Shown: piece by piece, positions 10,545 through 23,040 of the stretch
How positions within the stretch are numbered: position 1 is the first letter of the stretch
How the letters are laid out: every line of letters begins with the position of its first letter
Assembly (NCBI GenBank): GCA_025716815.1
Contig: JAIXMN010000022.1
Location: forward strand, 434,001 to 498,000
DNA length: 64,000 bases
Direction of reading: 5' to 3'
DNA from: Dichotomocladium elegans
Lineage: Eukaryota; Mucoromycota; Mucoromycetes; Mucorales; Lichtheimiaceae
Notes under the pieces: generated by a model
The model's input: only the letters and a program-made list of their open reading frames with translations
What the model was told of the DNA's origin: nothing
Database searches by the model: none
Program-made: the position numbers and the translations under genes

Positions 10545-13543
10545 TTACTGTTCGACTAATCGAAATGAGCCGTCTCCAAGTAAGAAAAGTATCCCTTCTT
10601 TTTCCCAAAATGCAAGGCTCTCCGCGACTTTCTCAACCCCAACCTGCACCATCTGTGCAATGGCTTCATCTGTAAAATTTCCTAAATATACACCTCATGT
10701 GAGCCAAAGACTTCCCTTGCATCAGATATGCTCATCACGTGCCTTCTCTTTGAAACACCGAGATGACCAGAGCCTTGACAGGATCCACAGTGAACTCGCG
10801 AATACCAGAACGGAACTCAAGTTCAATGGTCACTGACCCTTGTGTTGGCGTCCAATGCAATTTCCGATTCGCCTTGTGTATCTGATACTGCCTCTCAATA
10901 TACTCCATTGACCTATGCAGAAACAAACCCAAATCTGCGGTTAGCCTCGAAATAGCATTGAAGACTTCCCGAGCTGTTCCCTTTCTGGCCCGCACATACT
11001 CTAGAAGACCTGTCCAAAGCATCATTTGATCATCATCTGTCGTATCTCGCTCTGGCCAATAATGACGAGACATGATAATACTATGGAACTGGTCTGGCGC
11101 ATTTGGATCGGCAATATGAAGCTGGCGATCTAGACGCTTACTCTCGGCTATATCCTTGATCATCACGTCGCAGGCCACCAGCGTATTTTCAGGGAAACGC
11201 CGCTTGAGCAGCTCGAGTCTGACTACCTCTTCATCTGTATTATAATCTACGGTGCTCAGCAACTCCCTGGCCAATCGTTCTTGATAGGCTTCCACAAAAT
11301 CTGTTGTAGATCCGCACATGCTGATCAGAATAGCTATCATGTCGGCTGACATTCGTTCAATGCGTTCTGCAACACGCAAACGCACAAAAGAAACGGCACG
11401 TGCAAGATAGAGAGATAGGACGCAAGTGTCAGTTGCTTTGGATACGAGTCATCCCATATGCATACCTCGTTCGTAAATCTCGTCCTTTCCATCAAGTTCA
11501 CCGTCTTTGAATGTATATGATGGTCCTTCAGCCAGACTGTCAGTGTCAGCCTCTCTAATCATGTCAACGACAGCTGGCGGTACGTCGTTCCGTTTCATGC
11601 TAGAGCAACGGTAAGTATCCAGCTGGCATCGATTGAAGCTCTGTACTAGCGTACCGAAGATACACCCGGACTGCATTCAGGATAGGAACAAGAATCGCAC
11701 ATGTTGGATCGATCAACTTAAGTGACTGAACGCATAGTGTAGTTTGGTGTAATATCGATGTTGGCCATACACTTAATTTCAGTAAACGCTCCTTGAATCT
11801 AATTCCTTAAGTGTGAGAGTGATAAAAAGGATCATTAACCAACCTTCCTGCACCCTTACTCTTTCAAAACCGTGTCCTTTAACCGTAGCAATGCTTCTTG
11901 ATTTGTATTCATATGGCTAACTTTGTCTATTGCTGTCTATCATCGTTTTTGTGAACACTGAAAATCACCTCGTCTATTATAAGCTTTTTTTTTTACCTTG
12001 ATATCCCGGATAATGGGTGCTGAGGCTGGAAACTCTAAAATGATATCAAAGATATATCCAAGCCTGCACAGTACAATTATATTAATTCCTTGTGCTTACC
12101 TCTCGTTTTACTATCTGAGAGAAAGGAAGGATATCATCGCTTACCTTGTTTCTAGGAAGTAATTGTAGACAATCTGCTCGGTACGAATCTTAGTCCTCAA
12201 AAAACTGTACCAATCCGATTCCTCCATCTCCTCTTTCTGCCAAACAAAGGACAGCCATGGCAAGATAATAGTTCGCACCCATCGAATCGTTTCTTCCAGT
12301 ACGGACATGTCAGACATGGTATCAATCCAATCAGAGGGCATTGTCAGCTTGGCCTGAAAGATCCTTTGCATCAGGGGTACAAGGTTTGTTTTGAGTCCGA
12401 GTGCATTGATCATGATGCATGTCTGGTCGAACGCCTTGAGTCCTGCAGGAAGATCGCTGTACGCATCAACCATGAAGATATCGCGACCATTCTTGTCGAG
12501 AGCCGCGCATTTTTCTCTGAGCATCTCGTCAGAGAGCCGATCTGGATCTGTCAGCTCAGGAATATCTTCTTCAAGGGCCACGTGAAGCGCAGAAATGTTA
12601 TAGCGCTCAAAGCCTGGTGCGATTATTATGTCGCCTTCCGCAGACTCAAAGAGCGAAAGCGCATCGCGATAAAAGATGTCTCGTATCTCAACGAGTGCCG
12701 GTTTAGCAAGACGGTGCTGTAGATAGCGTGAGCAGGTTGCCTTCAATTGTGTCCTCAGTGCACAAGTGTTCAGAGAACTCTCGCTAGAGAACACTCGATC
12801 AATATACAAGACAAGGAAGACTATCCACGCGTTGCATTTCTTGGATACGTTACACAAGCAGAGGCATTGTCAGGGGCTTTTCAATGATCTTATAGAGGTG
12901 ATGGAGCTTTGCTATCAGTTCAGCCCAGGAAAGCTTGCATTGTATCGTATCAGTTTACATACAATCATAGTTGCTGCTATTGCCGCTTACTTACATTTCC
13001 TTGCATAAACGGCGTGCTTTCACTCTCATAGTATCCCATGACGATCGCTGCAAATCACGGGAAGGTTGAACGTTTAGTACCTCTCGCCCCAAAGGATCTG
13101 GTAGTTGTTGTTACCGATATAATAATCATGGAGCAGATTCTCAGGAAGTTTGGCATCCACAAAGCATTTCACGGGAGAGTCTCTTACTATCCTTTATGTT
13201 AAGACTCAGAGAAAGACTGCATTAATCCGAATGGAAGCTTACATGTTAAAACGCGTGGCGAGAGCTCCGAAATCTGCAAAATGTCCTTAATGGAAGGTGG
13301 CTACAGGGACGTTCCCCGTGCATTTTTATGATCATTATCTTCGCCGGTACATTAAGCTTTGCATAAAAGGGCGTACCTGCTGCGTTTGATTAACAGTTGG
13401 GTCAGAGGATAGTCCACAAGCAAATGACGAGCGAGTTGACCAAGCGCACTCACAGTCTCGGCACCGTAATGACTCTTATGTTGGGCGGTAAACCAGCGAA
13501 TGGCATTTTGGTATTGTAGATCCAGAACGATCAATGACTGCAT
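10545..13543 (-). CDS. APC2: anaphase-promoting complex subunit 2 (cullin homology)
   Basis: Scaffold subunit of the APC/C ubiquitin ligase; its C-terminal cullin-homology and winged-helix parts hold the RING subunit Apc11. In-frame exons (minus): 13243-13273, 13115-13186, 12995-13047, 12854-12933, 12145-12783, 11997-12063, 11860-11936, 11655-11798, 11466-11599, 10743-11366 and 10545-10681, about 686 codons. Diagnostic parts are IFDIILEFPASAPIIRDIK, AVRVYLRMKRNDVPP, the cullin core VEAYQERLARELLST with LLKRRFPENTLVACDVMIKDI, FHSIIMSRHYWP, and a C-terminal winged helix ending GSFRLVEQ. The 5' exon (13377-13543, starting MQSLIVLDLQYQ) does not join the next exon in phase by any GT-AG choice I found, so the N-terminus is provisional; a further upstream exon near 13620-13739 is possible. 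The last intron appears to use a GC donor. Confidence 0.85.
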
Positions 13544-13918
13544 AAGTGTGTTTTTTTTGGGGGGGAAAGGAAGAGGTACAGGTGCGTGTTAATTTTAGGC
13601 GCAGAGGAGGGGGCAGGGCGGAAGGGAAGACATGCAGACAGAACATGGGGGGAATTTCTCGCCCGCGGACCAGTTGATACGATACTGGAGGTTTAAGTTG
13701 TCTTAGGGAGGCCGCTTCATTAGACAGTCTCCTCTCCATATCTTTTGCTTACCGTCTCTTGGGATATCTTCAGCCTTGGGATTTCCCCGCTCTCGATTGA
13801 TGGCTGCATGCAGTGGAAAAGTATGGCGCTCATCTGTTTGAGAATCGATGTGAGTCACACAAAGATCGAATAAATCGGCCCTAACACAATATCCCATTAT
13901 TTATCTACCTTCCACACC
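13544..13918. promoter_or_regulatory. shared APC2/HIS3 divergent promoter region
   Basis: 375 bases between the first likely APC2 start (13543, leftward) and the HIS3 start (13919, rightward). Both promoters must lie here. A G-run and a poly-pyrimidine stretch on the minus strand precede the APC2 ATG. No specific operator could be named, and part of it may instead be an additional APC2 5' exon. Confidence 0.5.
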
Positions 13919-14766
13919 ATGACCGAACCACGCACCGCCACCGTCAGCCGAAAGACCAATGAAACCGATATTCACATCGACTTGAACCTTGATTCTCAGT
14001 TCGACCAAAAGATCGACATCGATACCGGCATCGGATTCTTAGATCATGTAAGGAAAAATAACCGTGACAAACCGCCGCGCAGTATGCAATGTGCTATGGA
14101 GCTCGCATGTACTGATCTTTCTCTTGCAGATGTACCATGCGCTTGCAAAGCATAGCGGCTGGTCCCTCAAGCTGAGATGTAAAGGCGATTTGCACATTGA
14201 TGATCATCACACGGCTGAGGACACTGGTATTGCACTGGGTATGGCGTTTAAGCAGGCGCTTGGCACACCCAAGGGCATCAAGCGCTTTGGCTCGGCTTTC
14301 TGCCCTCTTGATGAGGTAATTTACCATGCGCACAAATACAGACATACTCTCTGTCCCTCTCTCTTTGCACTAGACTTATAACATGATGCTCAACCATTGT
14401 TCCTTTTTTTTCCTTGCATAAGGCTTTGGCACGTTCGGTCGTTGATATCTCGGGCCGCCCATTCGCAGATATCAACTTGGGTCTGAAACGGGAAATGATC
14501 GGCACCATGTCCACTGAAATGATTCCCCATGTTTTGCTGTCGTTTGCTTTTGCTGCGGGTATCACCCTCCACGTTGATGTTCTCAAAGGCACCAATGACC
14601 ATCACAGGTAATAAAAATAATGACTGCCGTTAGGTCAGAATGTGTAGGATCTAATCGAATGCCTTGCAGATCTGAGTCTGCCTTCAAGTCACTGGCTGTT
14701 GCTATCAAACAGGCTGTCGAGCGAACAGGTGGCAACGATGTTCCCAGCACGAAGGGTGTTCTCTGA
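13919..14766 (+). CDS. HIS3: imidazoleglycerol-phosphate dehydratase
   Basis: Catalyses the sixth step of histidine synthesis, dehydrating imidazole glycerol phosphate to imidazole acetol phosphate. Exons 13919-14047, 14130-14315, 14423-14607 and 14670-14766 give 198 residues, the normal size of the stand-alone fungal enzyme. The two metal-binding histidine motifs typical of the family are visible: [14 protein letters not shown] with [14 protein letters not shown], and [19 protein letters not shown] near the C-terminus. Metal-binding repeats and the 24-mer fold are known for the family. The third intron splits the Arg codon after NDHH. It is transcribed away from APC2. Confidence 0.97.
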
Positions 14767-16704
14767 AAAAACAGAGGGAGACTTCTGGATAGAATAGTTC
14801 AAACGTTCGTAATGGTTGCTGCTAGAATAGATCATGTAATGGCGTGGTGTTCACGACGAAGACCGCTTCCTTTCTTAAGTCATTGCAAACAGCAAATGGA
14901 ACCCGCCAATGTTCCCTGTGTATTATTATGTATTCTTGTTTGATAGGTTTCGCGCAAGCAGCCAGATTACCTTTTGGCGACCAATCATCATAAATACATA
15001 CACCCCATATCGTTGCTCAATTTTCAAGCCGTGAGCTTTGTGCTTGATTAAGACGCATCTCCCATTGTTCGAGAGCTAAGTCTCTGTAGTTCTCAAATGT
15101 TTCTACGGCATCACTACCAGACCTCCTGGAGCTCGCAGTGTTTATTCCGAAGAACGATTGCCCTATGTATCTGATTGACTTGAGTAGAACAAGCAAGATC
15201 TACCTTACATGCTAGAATAAAAGCAAATTATTTCTGATACTACCTAATGCAAGCTCACACCGATAACCGAAGTAGCCCGTGGCTACATGTTATTGGTGTG
15301 ATGAAATATCAGATTTTATAATGCGTTTTTTCTACAGTGCAATAGTTGATAACCCTGTACATGTCCAAACCAAATCTGTATGAAGCCGTTGAAAAATCCA
15401 GTGAATCCGTTTGATGGCTTTGGGCTCGATGTCGCATTTAGTTCAGATTCAAACGCTGGTCCTTATCTGTTGAAAGCCACAATATTTCCGCGCGTTCAGT
15501 ACTACAGAGGTTTCTAATCGTAATCCGAGTATTGACCATGAGTGGTCCCTCTTTTAGTCTTGTTCAGGGCAATAAGCGGGTGAAACTTTCTTCGAGGGGA
15601 TCCGCATACTGATGACCTTCTACAGTTATCCTTGGATCCGCGGTGGGCATGTTTTATTTTGTTCTAGAATTCAAGGATATCAAACATCGTGTAACCGATA
15701 CGATATCCCCAATGTTCGATTTTTTACTACAGATATACATCAGTGGTATGGATTAGTAGTAAATATCTGCATGAAAAAGAACAGAGGGTGCAAATGAATG
15801 GTAACTTATATACTCTCTGTTCGTATCTTTGGTTGTGTCTGTATGTACAGTATCCGGTAGAGCGCCTTGATCGCATCAATGAAAGAAACCGCCGCGAGCA
15901 AAGGCGAATGATTACAGAAATGCACGCACGGACAGAATGTGGCAATGAGGCCTATAGCAATAGCAATGGTTTTCTGGACAAGCTATTGCTGACACATTTA
16001 CAGCTCTTCGATGCAAACATTATTTCCTTCGGAGGGACGGAGCATTGCAGGCTAAAGGACTTGTATTTTTCTGCAGGCTAACAAATTTCTATACATCGAT
16101 GCGAAGCGTTTCTTCACCTATTGGCACGAAAGCTTTTAAATTGCAATAACAGCAGCTGAGGCTCGTCTCACCTTCTTCAAGTGTGGTGCGACGCAGATTC
16201 CCTTTTAGGATAGTACGACATACAGAACATTATATGATCCACAACAGAAGACAATAGCAATAGCAATCGTGAGCAAGTTGCAGACTGGACGAAACAAACT
16301 TCAGAAGGAACCATCTCTCCCTAATCCAAAAAAGAAAGGGAGCGATTAACAAAGGCTTCTATCTTTTTTCTCTCGCATCACCCGTTCCCAAGCCAGCCGC
16401 AGTAATGTGATCTCTATCCGGTTTAGTTCACTGTAGATGGTGCCTGACTTGTAGTGATAATAGCATGTTACTCAACATGCTGATAAGATGAATAAACTCC
16501 AGGACATAAGGGAATTGCCAAGTTCCACACTGAACCCGATTATTATTGTTATTACCATTATTATTTTTCAAGAGCAATGCATATGACGCCGGGGCTTAAA
16601 TAAAAGCTGCATTGGCCTCTTTTTTTCTTTCTCCACACACTCACTCACGCTCCTTCCTACTTCTCTCTTATCTCTCTTCGGTGGCTCTAATTCTTGTTAC
16701 CCAC
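14767..16704. other. intergenic, no gene recognised
   Basis: 1.9 kb. The longest open frame with an apparent start, 15743-16081 (+, 112 codons, ATG-like context not convincing), matches nothing I know. Repeated AATAGCAAT motifs occur near 15955 and 16255. The last 100 bases, with a TAAATAAAAG element near 16597, form the likely promoter of the RING-H2 gene. Confidence 0.4.
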
Positions 16705-18030
16705 ATGGGCCAAACACCTTCATCAGAGGCACGGCATGACAATGCATCTACACGAACCCTTCATTCCTCCTCTGTCAACTCCCGACGGCCCTTGTCGCTT
16801 TTTCGTCGGATACAGAATCGACTTCACCCGCATTCCGCAAGACGATTTGGTCGTTATCGCCCGTCGCCTTCGACCCAGCGCCAGAACGGTCCAGCAGCTG
16901 AACCGACCAATGCCACCAGATACCATAACACTCCGACCAATGGCAATCGTTCTCCCTTAGCTTTTAGCAATGGTAGTAGCAACGGCATTCGACACCCACG
17001 GCGGGCAACTACAGGGTCAAGCACCTCCTCTGTGCGTCGAGCGACATTAGCAGCTACCAGAGCTGCCGCTGCAGCCACCGGCCCTTCACCCACAATCCTC
17101 GAGTCTATCTCGCCATTCATCCATCCATCCTCCATCGCCAGTTCATCTGCCGCCTCGACGGCTTCTGCAGTCTCAAGCCGATCAGACCTCTCGCACATGC
17201 TTTCTGAGATCATTACCTCCGCCATTCTCTCATCTCTACCACCTCCGCAGCAACAACAACAGCAACAGCAACAACAAGAGGATCACGGCTCAAATGTAAC
17301 CATTGATAACCCTGCAAATAATCGATCTTCGGATTCCCTCTCTATTGCTGATAATAGAAGTTCCTACTTTCGCTACCATATCCAAGTGCCGATAGCTGAA
17401 GAGTCGCGAGTGCTGCCAATCATCATTATGGGATACCGCACTTCACATCGACCTCGGCCTCGCTCGACAGTATCAACTTCGTCATCACTGGCTACATTAC
17501 AAAGTATGCCGCTTTCAGTTCATTCAAATCGAACTCAGGCAGCTACTGCGGCGGCGGCGGCAGCAGCAGCAGCAGCAGCAGCGCCTCCGCCTCCACCGCC
17601 GCCTCCGCCAACATCTTCATCCTCGACCGCGACGGGGGTGCAACTATCAACAAGCGAAGGAGGAGCAAATGGTAGTAGAGGCCAATGGTTGATCTATGTA
17701 CTTAGTGGGCAAGTGGCAAACCCCGTGTTGTCTGATAACCCGACGTATGAAGACTTGTTGTGGCTGTCTAACATTATTGGGCCGGCACGACCAGTGACCA
17801 CGACACTTGCGGCCATCGATGCGGCGATACCAGTGATCCCCTGGTCAGACGATACAAAACAGCGCATGAAGGGCACCGAACGCTGTCTTGTGTGCCTCGA
17901 TGACTTTGTGCCCAAGCAGGATGTCCGCGTACTAAAGTGCTCGCATGTGTTTCATCAAGAGTGTGTGGATCGTTGGCTCTGCGAAACGCATAACTCCTGT
18001 CCGGTGTGTCGAGGTGTGCCTGTGGAATAG
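16705..18030 (+). CDS. RING-H2 finger protein, probable E3 ubiquitin ligase
   Basis: Single-exon gene, 441 residues starting at ATG 16705. The N-terminus MGQTPSS fits an N-myristoylation signal (Gly2, Ser/Thr at position 6), which would tether the protein to membranes. Most of the chain is Ser, Ala, Asn and Pro rich and low in complexity, with a run of about ten Gln near residue 207, about 13 Ala followed by nine Pro near residue 310, and many Ser clusters. The C-terminal 45 residues form a RING-H2 finger: CLVCLDDF, CSHVFHQECVDRW, CPVC. The family passes ubiquitin from an E2 to substrates. The position of the finger at the extreme C-terminus after a long disordered region is typical of Mucorales RING proteins. 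An in-frame extension upstream lacks an ATG. Confidence 0.88.
   Translation: MGQTPSSEARHDNASTRTLHSSSVNSRRPLSLFRRIQNRLHPHSARRFGRYRPSPSTQRQNGPAAEPTNATRYHNTPTNGNRSPLAFSNGSSNGIRHPRRATTGSSTSSVRRATLAATRAAAAATGPSPTILESISPFIHPSSIASSSAASTASAVSSRSDLSHMLSEIITSAILSSLPPPQQQQQQQQQQEDHGSNVTIDNPANNRSSDSLSIADNRSSYFRYHIQVPIAEESRVLPIIIMGYRTSHRPRPRSTVSTSSSLATLQSMPLSVHSNRTQAATAAAAAAAAAAAAPPPPPPPPPTSSSSTATGVQLSTSEGGANGSRGQWLIYVLSGQVANPVLSDNPTYEDLLWLSNIIGPARPVTTTLAAIDAAIPVIPWSDDTKQRMKGTERCLVCLDDFVPKQDVRVLKCSHVFHQECVDRWLCETHNSCPVCRGVPVE
17235..17610 (+). repeat. homopolymeric codon repeats (polyQ, polyA, polyP)
   Basis: CAG/CAA tract at about 17247-17277 and GCG/GCA then CCG/CCT tracts at about 17550-17610, all inside the RING-H2 reading frame. 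Length polymorphism is expected. Confidence 0.85.
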
Positions 18031-18820
18031 CAAGTGTCATCCTTCTGGTGTTTTTAATTGCCATTCCTTGTGCCGATCGTCTTCCCTCTTTTTCCTTTTC
18101 TACAGTATATATACATATATATTAGATCCCCCGTGTGGCCCTCTTCTTACTGTTTACATGCCTTATATCCAATCTCGAATTACAGTATACATATGTAATG
18201 GTTTTAGTTTTCGTCCCCGTCATTTGAATTTATAAGATTTGGCGTGGGTCTGTAACACATCCTTGGGCCCCGTAGTCGCCCTGGCCAAAATCTCATGCGA
18301 TACGAGGCCCCTCGTTGTTGTTTTTTTCTCTTCACGCCATTTTTAACGTAGAACTTCAAAGGACGCTTAGTCAATGGTGGGAAAAAAAAAAAGAGGGAGA
18401 GATATTTTTTTTGTGCGGGGGACCAAAAAAATTGCCAGTGACCCGCGGTCCTTTTGAACCAAGATGTTTCTCGCACGCATGTTCACTTGCCGTGTCGCCT
18501 TGGTTTTTTTTTTGGGGGGGGAAGGTAGGGCGGGAAACCATAGAACGGTGTTTGATCGTTTCCAATCATTGCCCCTCTCTCCCCTTTTTTGGGCTCAAAG
18601 TGAGGAGCGGACTGCAAGTGAATCCGGGTCTTATTTTCCCGCCAGTCTAGAAGTGAAACTTAGGTACCGCCACGTGAGGTGTTATTTTCGTATAAATACT
18701 AGGTACCTCGGTCGGGGATTCCGCCCCCACCCCGCAATCAACATCGAAGCCGAGGATCTTGCTCTTTTCTCTTTTTTCTTCCTCTCCTCTTTCCTGCCCT
18801 CATAAATTAATCGACAAGCG
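18031..18820. other. intergenic / ALT promoter
   Basis: 790 bases rich in T, A and G homopolymers. A TATAAATA-like element near 18691 sits about 130 bases before the aminotransferase ATG; no other feature recognised. Confidence 0.45.
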
Positions 18821-20646
18821 ATGGTTGCTGCTCCCAAGGTTTTGACTGTGGACAAGATTAACCCCAATCTGCGTGAGATGGAGTACGCCGTCCGCGGCCG
18901 CCTTGCCATCCGTGCGGAGGAACTCCGAGACGAGCTCCAGAAGCCAGGTGCCAACTTGCCCTTCAAGCAAGTCGTCAACTGCAACATTGGCAATCCCCAA
19001 CAGTTGGAACAGAAGCCAATCACTTTCTTCAGACAGGTAAAAACAAAACAGATAAAACAGGCCGCCCTTTTGCTGTAGACGGCATCATGCTTACACGTCG
19101 AGGGGGTTGTGTGCATCGTGCCATCTTGGTTGTTTAGGTTGCGTCTTTGACCGAGAATCCTGAACTGCTGGACCCAAAGAACCAAGAGCTTGTGGCTCAG
19201 CTGTACCCTGAAGATGCCATCGCGCGTGCACGCACGCTTATGAAGATGGTCGGCCAGAGCACTGGCGCATACTCGCATTCCATGGGCGTGACCGGCATTC
19301 GTCAGACGGTGGCTCGGTTCCTTGAGGAGCGTGACGGCCATTCCGCCAACCCGAATCACATCTACTTGACGCAGGGTGCCTCATCGGGTGTACAGTCGAT
19401 CCTGTCGCTTCTGACTGAGAACAGCAACACTGGTATCTTGATGTGAGTTCAACTTTGTGTGTGTGTGTGTCACAGACCCGATCATTTGGGAAGGGAATAA
19501 GAGGCCGGTGTAAGAGTGAATATGGCTGATCAATTTTACGCGAACAAAACAAAACAAAATAGTCCCATTCCTCAATATCCTCTCTACTCTGCGACTCTCA
19601 CACTTCTCGGAGCCACGCCCGTGCCGTACTACCTCGATGAGGAGACTGGATGGAGCCTCGATGTGCAGGAGCTTGAGCGCATTGTTGCCGCAGCCCGCAA
19701 GGCCGGCACCGACGTGCGTGCTTTGGTGATCATCAATCCCGGCAATCCTACGGGTCAATGTCTTTCGGAGGCCAACATTCGCGAGATCATCCAGTTCTGC
19801 GAGTCTGCCCGCCTGGTGCTGCTTGCAGACGAAGTTTATCAGACAAACGTGTACGAGCCCGAGCAACGGCCATTTGTGAGCTTTAAGAAGGTGCTTCGCG
19901 ACATCGACAGCCCTGTTGAGCTCGTGTCGTTCCACTCGATCTCGAAGGGCATGATCGGTGAGTGTGGTCGCCGCGGCGGATTCTTCGAGTGCTGCAACTT
20001 TGACGAGGGCGTTCTCGGTCAGCTGTACAAGGCCGCGTCCGTCTCGCTGTGCCCCAACGTCTCCGGCCAAATCATGGTTGAACTCATGTGCAACCCACCT
20101 CGCGAGGGCGACGCATCCTATACCCGGTATATTGACGAGCTCCAGGGCCTCTATGCCTCATTGCGACGCCGCTCAAAGAAGCTCGAGGCTGCATTCAATG
20201 CCATGGAAGATGTCACTTGCCAGCCTGCTCAGGGATCTATGTACCTCTTCCCCCGCATCCGCTTGCCCTCCAAGGCCATTGAGGCCGCCAAGGATGCAGG
20301 CCTCGCACCCGATGCCTTTTATGCCGAGAAGATGTTGGAAGCTACTGGTAAGGCATATACATATTGAAAAAAGCGGTGCAGTGAACCAATTACTGATTAT
20401 CTATCTCCTCCTTTCCCACCCCGCACATGTAGGTGTCTGTGTTGTACCTGGTATGTATTAGGTTTTCTCACGAAACGATCCAATCATTGACTGATCTGGT
20501 TCCTCGGAATAGGTTCTGGCTTTTCGCAAAAGGAAGGCACCTGGCACTTCCGATCCACCTTTTTGCCCCCCGAGGCTCTCTTTGACGAATTCTGCGCGAA
20601 CATCCAGAAGTTCCATGCAGAGTTCCTTGCATTCTACAAGGATTAA
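18821..20646 (+). CDS. ALT1: alanine aminotransferase
   Basis: PLP-dependent enzyme that interconverts alanine plus 2-oxoglutarate and pyruvate plus glutamate. Exons 18821-19036, 19138-19442, 19563-20347, 20433-20450 and 20513-20646 give 485 residues, a normal length. Visible landmarks: NCNIGNPQQLEQKPITFFRQ, YSHSMGVTGIRQ, LTQGASSGVQ, INPGNPTGQ, LLADEVYQTNVY, the PLP lysine in HSISKGMIGECGRRGG (Lys302) and the substrate-binding Arg in the C-terminal HFRSTFLPP. The fourth exon is only 18 nt and encodes GVCVVPG across its two junctions. No mitochondrial targeting peptide is obvious, suggesting a cytosolic form. Confidence 0.95.
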
Positions 20647-21649
20647 AGTCTCTCTCTCTCTGTGTGCGTGTGTGTGTGTTCATTGACAGCCCACTCCAAA
20701 CAGCCGTTGTTGTGACGCTCGATATCAAAAGTGTAAAAACATCATATCATGTTTTTGTTTCAATTGTCTATACATATCTCAAACAAAGTTTCTTATACAT
20801 ATTAAAAAAAAAACGTGGCCTTTTTTTTGCATTCCTACGTAAACTTCCAAATCCATTAGCCGTGTCACTCGGAGTAGTAACAGAAAAAGAATGGTTGAGA
20901 GTGGGATGTGGGGGGAGGAGAATCTGTGTTTACAATGTTTGAAAAACCCAGGTTCGTTTCTCGTAACTCATCATGTTACGTGTAGATGAAGGAAGATCCA
21001 AATTGTGCATATAGGAACTAGGCAGCCATCGTTCATCGTACAAGGCATCCCCATGGCAAAGTGCATGAATCTTTTTATTCTTTTTGACAGGTTGTTACAT
21101 CTTATTGTAACGAAACGGTTGTCACGCCAGCGGGGTCTGATAATGATGCAAGTTTTGTTTTTTTTTGGGAGGGGGGAGGATAGTTTTATTCTTTGGAATT
21201 GACGGCAAAGATGCAAATCTCTTTCGACGGCAAAAAAAAAAAAAATTTCGTCTGACCGAGCCACACGGATGGTGAATACTAAGGATGGGAATAGGACCAT
21301 TTCTTCGTTTAATGCAAGATATATATGCAACGTTTGTTATTTCCACCTATACAAAGGATATTGCGCTAGAGTTAAATTGACAAGATGCAGAGTTTTTTGT
21401 TCCTTTTACTTCTTTTCGTAATCAACATGAAAAAAAAAAGGCAAAAGAGACATATTGCAGAAAGGAAAAGGTATAGCCATCAGTCCCAGTGATGTAGGGG
21501 GGACGAGGAGGATGGTCGGCTTTTGTTTGTGAATAGAGCGTTAGAGACGGAGGTGGGGGAGAGGGGGGGCTGTGAGTCTAGTCAAGGGCAGCCGCGCAGC
21601 CGTACGAAAATCGGTTCTCATAAAAATGGAGGGAAGCAAGATAATGGAA
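20647..21649. other. intergenic between converging genes
   Basis: 1 kb holding the 3' flanks of the aminotransferase and PAQR genes. It includes GT and poly-A/T tracts; nothing else recognised. Confidence 0.45.
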
Positions 21650-23040
21650 CTAGAGAAAGAACGAGAGAGTGTATAAGTGGAAAAGTTCATGTCCGCACAC
21701 AGCCCGATTTAACTGATACGTTACATAGATACCAAAACATACAAAGACATGCCAGATGGCATGGCTGGTCATGCCTGCAAAGTCAAACCGACCGGGGAAA
21801 ACCCGCTCGGGAAACCGATTCGCATCTGTGCAATGAAATAGGTTAATCATCAACCAGATACCATCGTTACATATCTCTCTCTCACTCACAGAAAAGTACG
21901 CCGAGCAAATACATGGATACGCTGATCATGGCGTATTCAAGGAACTTCCAGGTGTCTTTCAGGCCGTTGACGAAAACGAGATGGAGTACAGGCACAATAC
22001 TAGAAAAGGCAAGTGACAAGAAAACCGAGATGCGGATGGGGCGAAAAGCCAGCGTATCCCAGCGCTTGCTGAACGGAAGCACGACCCCAAATGAGCTGAC
22101 AATGGCGGTGAAAATCATATAACGCTGGCGAGCGAGCGGCTGGCAATAGAATCCGTAATACTCAGTCACCAGGACCGAGGCCGCGATGAGAAATGCAATG
22201 CCAATGTAATCCAGTGTCGCCGCAAGCGTCTTATGCTTATGATGGCACACGTAGGTGTGATAGAGGGACGAGCAAAAGAGACACTTCAGCGCCGCAATGC
22301 AAAATGTGCCGAACATCAGCTGGTCACTCGTGCTTGCTTCAGGAAACCGGTGCTGTTATACCACACGTTAGCTATCTATATCTCTCTTTTTTTTTCACGT
22401 ACGTAGAAAAGGATTGCTTACATTAAAGACGAACACGCTGAAGCACGAAAAGAAAATAAACCCGATCAGATGACTCCAGATATTAAGGGTCTCGTTGTGC
22501 AACATGAAAATTGACTTTAGGCAGTCCCGATGCGTCTCATAGAAACGGTAGCTAACGGTGCGCAAATGCCCTTAATGATTTTCTCTTCCTTGCAGCGGAG
22601 GGGGGTCTTCTTTGCTCTCACGCTTACCCGCTCAGAACGTATTCGTTCTCTTGCCACTCTTTGGGCAATTCATGGTATTGAAGGAGCCGTTGTGCGCCAA
22701 TCATCGCAAGTTTGGCGGTATCCCACGTTTCGTGCACTTGATCGTCGACATACCGCAAAAAATGGGTTGCTGGAGAGTCATTGCCGACGGAGTCGTTATT
22801 ATGATTCATCCATCGGTCGTTATGCAATCCCTGAGTGGAACGACGACGACAACCCGTTGCTGAGACGACTGCCGAGGATACTGAACGTGGCCGTGTACCC
22901 TGAGCGCCTATGCTATTATTGTCGCCCGCCACCTTTGACGATATCGTGGAGGTGGCGCCACCGATCGGATGGAGCGAATGGCGCCGCAATATTAACGACG
23001 CGCTCAAGGGAGTGTCTGCCATTCCGTCATTAACGCCCAT
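21650..23040 (-). CDS. PAQR/adiponectin-receptor-like (haemolysin III, Izh family) membrane protein
   Basis: Exons 22628-23040, 22422-22551, 21890-22352 and 21650-21825 (minus) give 393 residues. The first 115 residues are polar. The family signature follows: YVLSGYRFYETHRDCLKS and LHNETLNIWSHLIGFI, then about seven hydrophobic segments and the C-terminal FAGMTSHAIWHVFVCFG motif. His in NETLNIWSH and the two His in SHAIWH are the metal-binding residues in PAQR proteins, which are thought to act as ceramidase-like receptors; yeast Izh members influence zinc and lipid balance. ANRFPERVFPGRFD between the last helices is also typical. The substrate or ligand cannot be deduced. Confidence 0.92.

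Noticed and set aside
22528..23033. Plus-strand open frame of 167 codons
   Set aside because: Antisense to the first exon of the PAQR gene, whose exon chain and motifs are clear.
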